From: Gyromitra esculenta | Lineage: Eukaryota > Ascomycota > Pezizomycetes > Pezizales > Discinaceae | Direction of reading: 5' to 3' | NCBI GenBank assembly: GCA_038503075.1 | Contig: JBCAML010000009.1 | Coordinates: 1,364,001-1,428,000 of the forward strand | DNA: 64,000 bases | In this document: piece after piece, positions 54,134-64,000 of the stretch | Numbering within the stretch: position 1 is the first letter of the stretch | How the letters are laid out: every line of letters starts with the position of its first letter | Made by a program: the position numbers and the translations under genes | Notes under the pieces: generated by a model | The model's database searches: none | What the model saw: only the letters and a program-made list of their open reading frames with translations | What the model was told of the DNA's origin: nothing

Positions 54134-56824
54134 TCCTTTTTCTTTACCTTTGTCTGCGTTTTCCATTTCGGGGTTTTCAGTGACGGATATGTGCGTGGAG
54201 GATGAATTAGATGGGGAACATTTTGTTATTTCTTGTAGCATTTCCCATAATAATAAAACTATCAAAACCCACGCACTATTGGACACTGGCGCCTCCGGAT
54301 ACGCTTTCATTGACAAAGAATTTGCGAGTCACCATTTGCTACCTCTTTCTCCCCTAAAAATACCAAGACAACTTGAGGTTATCGACGGCCGCCCCGTAGC
54401 CTCGGGAGATATTACTCACATTGCTAATCTCAACCTATCCATTCAACAACACCGAGAACGCCTTCCCTGCTTTGTCACCCGACTAGGACACTATCCCCTA
54501 GTTCTTGGAATCCCATGGATGAATCACCATGACGTACAACTCCATTTCGCCGATAAACGCATCGAGTTTAATTCTAAACTCTGCACGACTCATTGCGCCC
54601 CTCACTCCCCTGTCGTTTCCACGCCTTCGATACCTGCCCCCTCTAAGCTAAACATGTCATTCATTGGTGCCGCTAGTTTTAGAATGCTCACCAGAAAACG
54701 AACCTCCCAAGCATACGCTATGTCCCTCTATGAGATCAATAAAATCATAGACAACAAAACCAGCAAGGAGGAATGGAAATCACGTATCCCTACGAAATAC
54801 CACGATTTCCTTGACATGTTTGATAAAACTAAAGCCCAAGGCCTACCACCTCGCCGACCTTACGACCACCGGATACAACTGCAAGAAGGAAAAGACGCCC
54901 CGTTTGGACCACTGTACGGAATGTCCCGAGAAGAACTCATTGTCCTAAAGAAATATATTGAAGACAATCTAGAGAAAGGGTTCATCCGCGCTAGTTCTTC
55001 CCCGGCGGGATCCCCAGTCCTCTTTGTTAAAAAAGCTGATGGCTCTCTACGATTATGTGTTGACTACCGGGGCCTAAATGCTATTACAGTTAAGGACCGA
55101 TATACCTCTCCCCTCATCCGAGAAACGCTCGATCGGCTAGCAAAAGCGCAATGGTATACTAAGCTAGACCTTCGTGACGGTTACCACCAGGTACGCATCG
55201 CCGAGGGAGACGAATGGAAGACAGCCTTCCGCACCCGATACGGTCTATACGAGTATCAAGTCATGCCATTCGGCCTGACCAACGCCCCCGGTACATTCCA
55301 ACGCTTCGTGAACGACTGCCTTACCGAATACCTGGACATCTTCTGTACGGCCTACCTGGATGATATCCTTATTTATAGTGATACCTTCGCCGAACATCAG
55401 ACCCACGTACGAAAAGTTCTCCAAACACTCAAGGACAATGACATCCTGTTGAAGCCGGAAAAATGTGAATTTGAGGTACAAACTACGAAGTATTTGGGCC
55501 TCATCCTCACCCCCGATGGCATCAAGATGGACGAGGAAAAACTTAAGGCCGTCCGAGAATGGGGAACACCAAGAAGCGTTAAAGACATCCAAGCCTTCCT
55601 AGGTTTCGCCAACTTTTACCGTCGGTTTATCCTAGGATTCTCCAAGCTTGCCTCACCCCTTACAGCACTCACAAAAAAGGGGATAACTTTCGAATGGACG
55701 GTTGAGGCAGATATAGCCTTTGAGAACCTCAAATATGCCTTTACCACTGCCCCTATCCTCATCCATTTCGACCCCAATAAAAAGATCATTGTAGAAACAG
55801 ACGCCTCCGACTTTGTATCGGGAGGAATCCTATCTCAATATGATGATAAGGGTGTCTTACATCCAGTAGCTTTCTTCTCAAAAAAACATTCCCCCGCAGA
55901 ATGCAATTACGAGATTTATGATAAGAAACTGCTGGCAATCATCCGAGTCTTCGAGGAATGGCGCCCTGAATTAGAAGGATCCAAGCACCCCATCGACGTG
56001 ATCAGCGATCATAAAAACCTGGAGTACTTTATGAGTACTAAACAGTTAAATCGTCGCCAAGTACGATGGGCGGAATACCTCTCTCGCTTCGATTTCGTAA
56101 TTACGTATCGACCAGGTAGTCAAGGAGGAAAGCCCGACGCATTGACAAGGAGATCAGGAGATCTCCCCAAGGAAGGGGATGAAAGATTGGCGCATCAAAG
56201 CCAAGTGGTGTTAAAAAAGGAGAATATCGATCCCAAAATAAGTTTGTTGTCGGCTTCTTTGTCAAATGAAGCCGCTGAATTGGACGCCCCCCTTTTTAAA
56301 CTGTTTCAAGAAGGATACATTACTGATAAGTTCCCGAAAAAGATACTCGAGGCATTGAAGAATAAAGAACAACAATCCAAGGAAATTACCTTAAGTGAAT
56401 GCAGTAATAGAGATAATCTATTATGGTACCGTGATTGTCTCTATGTTCCCAACCTTGACTCTCTCCGACTTGAACTTATCCGAAGACACCATGACACCCC
56501 AGCAGCAGGCCATCCAGGGCGCGATAAAACATTTGAACTCCTAGCCCGGAACTTTTATTGGCCCAAGATGCGAGAATCAGTCAGCCGATATGTACGAAAC
56601 TGCCATACCTGCCAAAGAGCCAAACCAAACACCCAACGAACTCAAGGCGTCCTTCGCCCCCTACCAATTCCTAACCGCCCCTGGCAAGAGATTTCGATGG
56701 ACTTTGTCACTGGCCTTCCAGAATCTAACGGCTATGATGCGATTATGGTGGTTGTCGACCGATTATCCAAGATGCGACATCTAATCCCATGCAACACTAC
56801 GGTTAATTCTCGGGATGTAGCCGA

Positions 56825-57759
56825 TGTTATACCTGTACCTTTTGAAGGAGTTCCTGGCCCTGGAGTTACCCTATCTTTGGAGTTACCCTACTTTAGCACC
56901 TTCCGGATCGGGACTGGAGCCTGTTACCCTGCCTCCAATCCTTCCAGTAGGTATAGTATTTGGAGAAGGGGGGACAGCACCAGAAAAGACCTGTCCCGGA
57001 GGGCAAAAGTAACCCCTAGGTCGTCAAGCAAAACCGTCCGGCGGAATGGAACCCGGAAAGTATGTAGGGGAAGTGTCTGGCTTCGCTGTGATTCAAACGG
57101 ATTGCGAATCGGACCAAAACTGGCGGAGCTACAGACTGACAAAGATAAGGGAACGCAATGCTACGCGACGATTCGGATAGGCGAAATGATCGTCTCGAAG
57201 AGACGAACGCAATGAAGACGAATACGTAACTCCCGTGTTACCGACATGCATACTGCTCGGAGAATCACGGATCGGAACTCAATGGGGTATCGGGTATGGA
57301 GATAAGGCGAAGTGGTTTCATGTTGTCATAGTAGTTAGCTTCTACACCACACTATACCCAAACATAGTAGAGAGGAGGCATTATAAATACTCGCAGTGGA
57401 TGTAAACTCCGAATGGATCATTAATGACGAAGAACGAGCCTTATCAATATTATATTGTTTCTAGCAAAATTACTTCCGTGCAATTTACTCCTTTACTTGT
57501 GAATTACTTTTATCTCGCTTAGCAAGGCCTTGGCCCTTCAGCGTTAGCTATTAAAACCTTACTATTGGAAGTTCTTCACGGAACTTTGCTCGATCCCTAC
57601 TTTGAACCCTACGGTTATCTATTAGCGGTTCATAAGAAGCAGTTAGGACTTGCGCCTGTGTATTGTGTTGCGGATAGCAACCGGGCAGGTTATAGCGTCT
57701 AGATTGTTATCTAAAGCTTCTTGGAGATTTCCTGTGCGGTAAGAAGTACCGGTCTTACA
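56825..57759 (+). repeat. family B solo LTR 1, inside E2 integrase
   Basis: 935 bp, TGTTATACCTG...GGTCTTACA, flanked by GCCGA on both sides (56820-56824, 57760-57764). No internal gag or pol is left, so it arose by LTR-LTR recombination. Confidence 0.95.
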
Positions 57760-57903
57760 GCCGACCTCTACTTGCAACATATCTGGAAGCTACACGGATT
57801 GCCTACACATGTCACCTCCGATCGAGGCACCCAGTTCACGGCTCACTTTTGGAAGGACCTTTGTAAACGACTTGGAATTCAAACTCGGATGTCCACAGCC
57901 TTT

Positions 57904-58618
57904 TGTTATACCTATTGGTAGCTTAGTTGGTTACGACTTGAGTTCGCTTACGATGCACACATATGGACTAGCGTTCAATCCCCGACCATGTCGGTTATTA
58001 TTAATCTTGGTTGATTATTAATAAGATTCGGATTGGATGTTTGGTTTCCTTGTGTCATCAATGGCCGACTCTTTCGATCGACACTTCCCCGATTCGCTTA
58101 TACATTGCGTCGCCGGTTAATTCCGACAATCACGCCATACGATAATAAGAGGGGTAGGAGCGAAGGAAAGCGTTTCAGGGTCTATGGGATTTTTTCATGT
58201 TAGTTCATGTTATTACATAGCCTTTGTATTCGACGCTTGACTACTATAAGTAGTCCAGTGTTCCACCGTTGAGAAGGGTCTTTTTCCGGATCATTAGCGA
58301 CGAAGAACGAGCCTTATCAATATTATATTGTTTCTAGCAAAATTACTTCCGTGCAATTTACTCCTTTACTTGTGAATTACTTTTATCTCGCTTAGCAAGG
58401 CCTTGGCCCTTCAGCGTTAGCTATTAAAACCTTACTATTGGAAGTTCTTCACGGAACTTTGCTCGATCCCTACTTTGAACCCTACGGTTATCTATTAGCG
58501 GTTCATAAGAAGTAGCTTAGACTTGCGTCACAGTATTGTGCTGGATAGCAACCTATAAGTTATAGTCAGATTGTTATCTAAAGCCTTCTGAGATTTCCCA
58601 AGAAGTACCGGTCTTACA
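57904..58618 (+). repeat. family B variant solo LTR 2, inside E2 integrase
   Basis: 715 bp with TGTTATACC and GGTCTTACA ends and CCTTT duplications (57899-57903, 58619-58623). The last 325 bp match other family B LTRs, but the first 390 bp (57904 to about 58295) do not, which indicates a different U3. Confidence 0.92.
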
Positions 58619-59438
58619 CCTTTCACCCGGAAACAGATGGACAAACGGAACGACTGAACGCGGTTATGGAGCAATATTTACGCTCCTACGTCTCCTATCA
58701 ACAGGATGATTGGAGTAAATGGTTGCCAATGGCCGAGTTCTCCGCTAACAACCAGGAATCGGCTAGTACTAAGGTCTCCCCCTTTTTTGCCAACTACGGT
58801 TACCACCCTCGTTTTGATACTACCCTTCTACCTACTCGGAATACATCTCAAAGCTTAGACGCGGCTTCGTTCAGTCAAACCATGCAAGAGTTATATGATT
58901 ATCTACGGACGCAAATAAGAACAGCCCAAGATATCCAAGAAGTCGCAACGAATAAGCATCGAACCCCAGCCCCAAACTATCAAGTCGGCGATCAGGTCTT
59001 CGTTTCCATGAAGAATGTAAGGACCGTGCGTAACGCCAGAAAACTAGATTGGAAATGGATGGGGCCTTACTCGGTCAAGAAAATCGTATCCCCTTTTGCT
59101 TATGAGATTGATCTTCCTGTATCGGTCAAGTATCACCCTGTGTTTCACGTTTCCTTGTTGAAACCCGCTGCCAACGACTCTCTACCCGGACAAGTTATAC
59201 TCCCTCCTTCACCCGTGATAGTTAACGAACAAGAAGAATACTTCATTGAAAAGATTCTCGAACAAAGAACCTATCGCGGACGGCTACAATACCTTGTCGA
59301 GTGGACCGGATACGCCCATCCCACCTGGGAGCCTGCGGAAGATCTACAAGAGACCTCTGCTCTCGAGATGTTCTTGAACCAAACGACGGTCACCGCTCCT
59401 AGTATTCGCAGGAGCTCACGCTTAAGAGGGGGAGCTAC

Positions 59439-59851
59439 TTTCACGGATGAAGCGAAATGATGGGTTAGGGTTCGGGAAGTAACGGTTGTAATGGATGAGG
59501 GTTTCTTTTATAATGTCTTTGTTGTTCGGTTGCGTTTCGGTTATTAGTCATGTGAAGGGTTGCGGGGTATATAAGGGATGGATTTCAGATGGTCGTTATG
59601 GTTTTCTTCTCTTTCTTTAAGCAACGTTCTTACTTTACTTCTGCTGTATTACTTTAAACACTATCTCGATTCTACCTCAGAATCCTCGCTGTCGCTGTCG
59701 CCGTGAGAACCTTCATACTTAACTCGCCTTGAGTTAGACCCCCGTAGGACCTGTAGAAACATCGTGACTCTTGTCGATTGATCTCTCGCTTAAGTAGCAC
59801 TGCTCACCTTCAGGGATACTGAAGGGCTTAACGAAAGATCAAACCGTGAGA
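59439..59851 (+). repeat. 3' LTR of E2
   Basis: 413 bp, nearly identical to 52153-52565, preceded by the polypurine tract TTAAGAGGGGGAGC. Confidence 0.95.
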
Positions 59852-60560
59852 GGTACTCAGTAGGTATTCGTTGTTTCCACTCTTCTTTGGTAGTCTTGCT
59901 ATCAAGGACTTTATTAATTTCGTAGAGGGACATGGAATATACTTGGATACCCTTCTTTCTGGCGAGCAGGCGGAAGCTAGCTGCGCCGATAAAGGCGGCG
60001 TTCAGTTTGGCTGGAGGGGGAATGGCGGCGGCTGAGACGACAGATTGCTTGGGGGCACAGTGGGTGGTGCAGAATTCAGAATTGAATTCAATGCTTTTGT
60101 TCGCAAATTGGAGGTGAATGTCATGGAGGTTCATCCATGGGATACCGAGTACTAGGGGGTAGTGGCCTAGCTTGGTGACGAAGAAGGGGGCTTTTTCGGT
60201 ATGCTGTTGGATAGAAAGCCCTAAGTGGCAAAGATTTGTAATATCTCCCGAGGCAATTGTTCGGCCATCAATGACTTCCAATTGGCGAGAGGTTTTGAGG
60301 GGAGATAGGGGCAGGGAATGGTGACGCACAAAGTTTTCGTCGATGAAAGCGAACCCTGAGGCTCCAGTGTCAAGAAGTGCGTGTGTTTTTATAATTTTAT
60401 TTTGGTGGGAAAGGCTACATGAAATTACAAAATGTTCCCCATCCAAATTATCCTCCACACACACATCCGACACCGAAAACCCAGAAATAGAGAACGCTGA
60501 CAAAGGAGAAAGAGGAACCAGAGCAGGGTCACAAGGCGACTCTGGTTGAACTAGTTTAAA
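59852..60560 (-). pseudogene. E3 pol, proximal part (protease)
   Basis: Entered from gag by the frameshift site. Encodes the aspartic protease (LLDTGASGFAF) and the linker up to KEEWKQRIPTEY, where E2 interrupts it at GGTAC. The distal part resumes at 52152. Confidence 0.9.
60516..60560 (-). promoter_or_regulatory. programmed -1 frameshift signal of E3
   Basis: On the minus strand TTTAAAC (60560-60554) directly precedes the gag TAG. A 6-nt spacer is followed by a perfect 8-bp hairpin, AACCAGAG (60547-60540) with CTCTGGTT (60523-60516), whose loop contains GTGACCC. Confidence 0.78.
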
Positions 60561-61798
60561 GACTCAACTGAGTCTGCTGCGTCGGAGGCAGAAAAACGAG
60601 GTGGCAAGGGCGGCGGAAAAACAGAGGAAGCAGGAGGGGCGGCAGGGGCATTAGTGGCGGCTCCTCTCATGGCGGGGCGTTTTGAGGCAGAGGGGCAGTT
60701 GGAGAAGATATGTCCTTCTCCAGCACAGAACAGGCAACGGTTGTTGGTCTGTCTCCATGTCTTTTCTTCTGGCGATAACTTTCTTCTCCCGTTAACTTGA
60801 ACGTAACGTTGTTCGGGTGCAGGGCGGAAGGTAGAGGTACGGCCAAAAGAGAGATCCATGGGGGCCAGTCCTCCAGGGGCGAAGGAGGAGGAGGCGGGGG
60901 TAAAGGCGGCGGGGGCAGCGGCAGGGGCGGCGAACTGTCCCATGACATTGCGGGCAGCATTTTTCTTCTCCTCCCTTCTTGCTCGGATACGGTTGTCTAG
61001 GCGGAGGAGGAAGGCGCAGAGGGAGGTGAAGGTAGTGGGGAAGTCGGCAACAGTTACTACCGCTTCTTTTAACTCGTCTGACATACCGTATTCTAAGGCG
61101 TCGTTTTTGGCAGATTCGTCGTAATTGAGGCGCCCCATGATGCGCTGGAAGTCGGCGAGGTAGGCGGAGAAATCCCGCTTTCCTTGTCGGAGTTGGTGTA
61201 GTTCGCGGCGGGCGGTTCCGAGGGGGTCGGGGTCGCCAAAGGCTATTTCCAATGCTGTGATTAGGTCGGCAGCGGAGTTCCAGGTGGTGGTTCCGTCAGG
61301 AAGGACGGAGTGTCGAATTTGCTCGAGGGCAGCTCCTTCGAGGCGACTGATAGCATACAATATCATATTGTTGCTATTGGAGAAGCGGTCGGCGTTAACC
61401 GAGAGTTTTGAGCGCAGTTGCAAGACGAAGCCAGGAAGCTTGTCGCGAGCCCCATTGAACTTATCTGGGTCGGGCATTTTGTCCAAGCGACCTCCTTGTG
61501 TGTGGGCGGGGGGTGGTGGTGATGGTGCCGGGGGTGGTGGAGGGACGATGCTGCGGAGGCGAGCGACTTCTGCTTCGGCTGCCTGCAACTGGGATTGGCA
61601 AGTATTGAATCTTGCCGTCATATTGTTCCTCTCTTGCGTGACCTCTTCGAGTTGTAGGTCAGCGTAGGTGAGGTTTTCGATCCGCTGTTGGTAGTGGGAT
61701 CGAACCTCCTCGTAAGCGGAGGCGAGGTCAGCGTTGGCGGCGGCTTGGAAGTTCTCGAAAGTCGGGAAAGTCCAGGGGGCAGGAGCGGGGTTGCTCAT
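60551..61798 (-). CDS. E3 gag
   Basis: About 415 residues from the ATG at 61798. Same layout as E1/E2: coiled N-terminus, Pro-rich linker, MPDPDKFNGARDKLPGFVLQ core and zinc knuckle CLFCAGEGHIFSNC. The frame is intact. It is more diverged from E1 and E2 than they are from each other. Confidence 0.92.
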   Translation of the reverse strand: MSNPAPAPWTFPTFENFQAAANADLASAYEEVRSHYQQRIENLTYADLQLEEVTQERNNMTARFNTCQSQLQAAEAEVARLRSIVPPPPPAPSPPPPAHTQGGRLDKMPDPDKFNGARDKLPGFVLQLRSKLSVNADRFSNSNNMILYAISRLEGAALEQIRHSVLPDGTTTWNSAADLITALEIAFGDPDPLGTARRELHQLRQGKRDFSAYLADFQRIMGRLNYDESAKNDALEYGMSDELKEAVVTVADFPTTFTSLCAFLLRLDNRIRARREEKKNAARNVMGQFAAPAAAPAAFTPASSSFAPGGLAPMDLSFGRTSTFRPAPEQRYVQVNGRRKLSPEEKTWRQTNNRCLFCAGEGHIFSNCPSASKRPAMRGAATNAPAAPPASSVFPPPLPPRFSASDAADSVESLN

Positions 61799-61867
61799 GG
61801 CGGCGTCAATGGTTTTGTAGCAGCGTGAAAAGGCAGGGTAGAGGGTGTGGATGAGGAAGCAACGTAA

Positions 61868-62169
61868 TCTCAAGGGGCGAGGTTTATCTTCAAGCTCTCA
61901 GGTATCCCCTGAGATGAGCAGTGCTACTTGAAGGGAAAACTAAGCGACGAGAGTGTTTACGAGATTCCACAGGCTCTACGGGGTGTTCAAGTATAGAGGA
62001 CTTGAGGACGGCGACAGCGAAAGGTTTATAAGGTAAACCGAGGTTTGTATTGTGAAATACAAGAGTGTACGATAGAAGACGTTGCTTAAGAAGAGAAGAA
62101 GAAAAAGTACAACAAGAGGGGAAAGCCCTTCGCTTATATACCCATAATCCATCTCTTTGATGACAAACG
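61868..62169 (-). repeat. 5' LTR of E3, truncated by E5
   Basis: Matches 48774-49075 of the 3' LTR with one notable change in the GGATA hairpin region. Its U3 part should continue beyond E5, outside the window. Confidence 0.92.
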
Positions 62170-63118
62170 TGTTATACCTGTACCTTTTGAAGGAGTTCCT
62201 GGCCCTGGAGTTACCCTATCTTTGGAGTTACCCTACTTTAGCACCTTCCGGATCGGGACTGGAGCCTGTTACCCTGCCTCCAATCCTTCCAGTAGGTATA
62301 GTATTTGGAGAAGGGGGGACAGCACCAGAAAAGACCTGTCCCGGAGGGCAAAAGTAACCCCTAGGCCGTCAAGCAAAACCGTCCGGCGGAATGGGACCCG
62401 GAGGGTATGTAGGGGAAGTGTCTGGCTTCGCTGTGGTTCAAACAGATTGCGAATCGGACCAAAACTGGCGGAGTTACAGACTGACAAAGATAAGGGAACG
62501 CAATGCTACGCGACGATTCGGATAGGCGAAATGATCGTCTCGAAGAGACGAACGCAATGAAGACGAATACGTAACTCCCGTGTTACCGACATGCATACTG
62601 CTCGGAGAATCGCGGATCGGGGCCAGGGAACTCAATGGGGTATCGGGTATGGAGATAAGGCGAAGTGGTTTCATGTTGTCATAGTAGTTAGCGCCTCTAC
62701 ACCACACTATACCCAAACATAGTAGAGAGGAGGCATTATAAATACTCTCGCAGTGGATGTAAACTCTGAGTCGGATCATTAGCGACGAAGAACGAGCCTT
62801 ATCAATATTATATTGTTTCTAGCAAAATTACTTCCGTGCAATTTACTCTTTTACTTGTGAATTACTTTTATCTCGCTTAGCAAGGCCTTGGCCCTTCAGC
62901 GATTAGTTATTAAAACCTTACTATTGGAAGTTCTTCACGGAACTTTGCTCGATCCCTACTTTGAACCCTACGGTTATCTTTTAGCGGTTCATAAGAAGCA
63001 GTTAGGACTTGCGCCTGTGTATTGTGTTGCGGATAGCAACCGGGCAGGTTATAGCGTCTAGATTGTTATCTAAAGCTTCTTGGAGATTTCCTGTGCGGTA
63101 AGAAGTACCGGTCTTACA
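62170..63118 (+). repeat. 5' LTR of E5 (family B)
   Basis: 949 bp, near-identical to the E4 3' LTR. Followed by a perfect hairpin TATTGATA-GGCA-TATCAATA at 63122-63141, at the position of a primer-binding site. Confidence 0.95.
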
Positions 63119-63160
63119 GTATATTGATAGGCATATCAATACTTTGGTTATTCAACTATA

Positions 63161-64000
63161 ATGGCGGATGTATTTGTGATGGATACAGACATGTCTGACG
63201 GTTCTGAGGATCCCATCTCGAGACACTCTTCGAGGAACTCCTTGGCCCGTCGAAGAACTACCCATCTCACACCCGCTCCTAAGCCCTTCATTCCAAAACA
63301 CTTCACGCCTCATCCGCAATTCCTACGGAGCAGTGCTCAAATTGAGGATGTTCGTACAGCGTGATAATCTCATGCTTACGCTAAACGAAGCCTTTAGACA
63401 CGTTGTACTAAGGCAAGAAGAGGCTCAGGCAGGAAACACCGTTGCCCTAAACCAACTTAACTCACAGGCTCAAACTCAATATCTAAGCCTAACCCATATC
63501 CAGCAGCGCATGGCAGACCAACAGGAGTTCTCGGCCGAAGAACTCGCCCGTATCGAGGTACTGGTTCACGGTCTTGGTAATAGCATTGGCCTGGCCCTGC
63601 AACAGCAAGGACATGAGGCACACCAGCGCATTGGAAGGGTGGAAACAGTAGTCGAAGCTATAGTGGGGGAAACAGTAGGGGAAATGCAAAGACAACGAAG
63701 TCAGCTTAATGATCAGGGAGTGCTACTCAGTCAGATCACTCAACATATTCGTGCTCAGTCAGAATTACCAGCCCGATCAGAAGCAGGCCTCAACGGCTCT
63801 ATTCATGCACCCCAACTGCCTCTCACGAGAAGCGAGAAAGGAAAGGAACCAGCCCAAAGTGAACGAGGTGAACCCTCTGGAGCACACGGGGGTAATAGTG
63901 GGCAGCCCCCACATGGACCCAATTACCGTGTTGGTGCTGGCGCCCCAGGATCAGGTGACGGATCGTCATCGGATGATTCGGAGGAAGAAAGGGCCAGGAA
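63161..64000 (+). pseudogene. E5 gag, frameshifted and cut by the window end
   Basis: Starts MADVFVMDTDMSDGSEDPIS. The frame breaks after about 67 codons (near 63350) because two bases are missing relative to E4. The gag sequence then continues in another phase, matching E4 gag with few differences. Confidence 0.85.

Larger units (their letters stand above)
54096..59460 (+). pseudogene. E2 pol, interrupted twice by solo LTRs
   Basis: Open from the frameshift site to 56824 with protease LLDTGASGYAF, RT (YLDDILIYSD), RNase H and the integrase start. It is cut at 56824 (after the first catalytic Asp) and again at 57903 (just before the catalytic Glu motif), and resumes at 58619 to the chromodomain (EEYFIEKILEQR...WTGYAHPTWEPAED). 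Outside the two insertions I see no stop or frameshift. The stop at 59458-59460 lies inside the 3' LTR. Confidence 0.93.
52153..59851 (+). mobile_element. LTR retrotransposon E2 (family A) nested in E3
   Basis: 413-bp LTRs (52153-52565, 59439-59851) differ at about five positions, all G/A transitions, so this is the youngest family A insertion here. Target duplication GGTAC (52148-52152, 59852-59856) lies within E3 pol. Two family B solo LTRs interrupt its integrase. Without them it would be about 6.0 kb, like E1. Confidence 0.96.
48774..62169 (-). mobile_element. LTR retrotransposon E3 (family A), oldest layer of a nest, defective
   Basis: Reads right to left: partial 5' LTR (61868-62169, cut by E5), gag (61798-60551), pol split by the E2 insertion at GGTAC, and 3' LTR (48774-49183). 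The 5-bp sequence next to the left end is TCCGG; its partner lies beyond the window, past E5. Pol also carries a short deletion and a nonsense codon. Its gene order and sequence match E1 and E2. Confidence 0.93.
62170..64000 (+). mobile_element. LTR retrotransposon E5 (family B), 5' end only
   Basis: Full 949-bp 5' LTR (62170-63118) followed by the start of gag, running off the window. Inserted in E3's 5' LTR after GACAAACG. Same family as E4, opposite orientation. Confidence 0.93.

Overview
The window is nuclear DNA of a filamentous ascomycete (Pezizomycotina; a leotiomycete-like fungus is my guess from gene content, not something shown). The evidence is short spliceosomal introns (about 45-70 nt, GTRAGT/CTRAC/AG), single-gene transcription units, an intron-bearing tRNA-Leu, and fungal-specific families (UstYa/DUF3328 proteins, DUF3435 tyrosine recombinase, Ty3/gypsy chromoviruses). 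It falls into two halves: a gene-bearing left part (about 1-29 kb) and a right part (about 29-64 kb) dominated by nested LTR retrotransposons.

Left part. A mitochondrial YebC/TACO1-type translation factor (2174-3228, minus) is divergent from a long HEATR5/Laa1 HEAT-repeat gene (3485-10355, plus). A tRNA-Leu(CAA) with an intron follows (10793-10905), then a full-length ABCC/MRP-type ABC exporter (11974-16925, minus). Next is the most interesting block: a candidate ribosomally synthesised peptide (RiPP, dikaritin-like) cluster. It has one UstYa-like oxidase (17638-18580), a secreted precursor with fifteen 13-residue repeats separated by Kex2-type dibasic sites (19285-20003, minus, one 56-nt intron), and a second UstYa-like oxidase (21990-23154). 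The precursor is easy to miss because its reading frame starts in a small exon and the other frames of the repeat array are also open. The ABC exporter is a plausible partner. A DUF3435 tyrosine recombinase with C-terminal zinc fingers (24693-26909) lies next to the cluster.

Right part. Two retrotransposon families are present. Family A (LTRs beginning TTTCA and ending TGAGA, 5-bp target duplications) has three copies: E1 (39886-45828, intact ORFs), E2 (52153-59851) and E3 (48774 to beyond E5). All three share a self-priming arrangement like that of Tf1: the primer-binding site is complementary to a segment about 50 nt downstream of the LTR TATA box. They also share a U-UUA-AAC minus-1 frameshift site followed by a co-varying hairpin, and two co-varying hairpins inside the LTR. 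Family B (LTRs TG...CA, about 940 bp) has E4 (29229-37324), E5 (62170 to the window end) and two solo LTRs. E2 sits inside E3's pol; the two solo LTRs sit inside E2's integrase; E5 sits in E3's 5' LTR.

Insertions have broken host genes: E4 cuts off the end of a zinc-finger ORF (28820), and E1 splits an unknown gene (39131-46701), with clean target duplications in both. Other host genes are a small MADS-box-like ORF (28158), a Ser/Thr-rich secreted, possibly GPI-anchored protein (37660) and a hypothetical ORF (47077). An unusual roughly 92-bp repeat occurs once just after the DUF3435 gene and twice, inverted, at 38.7 kb.
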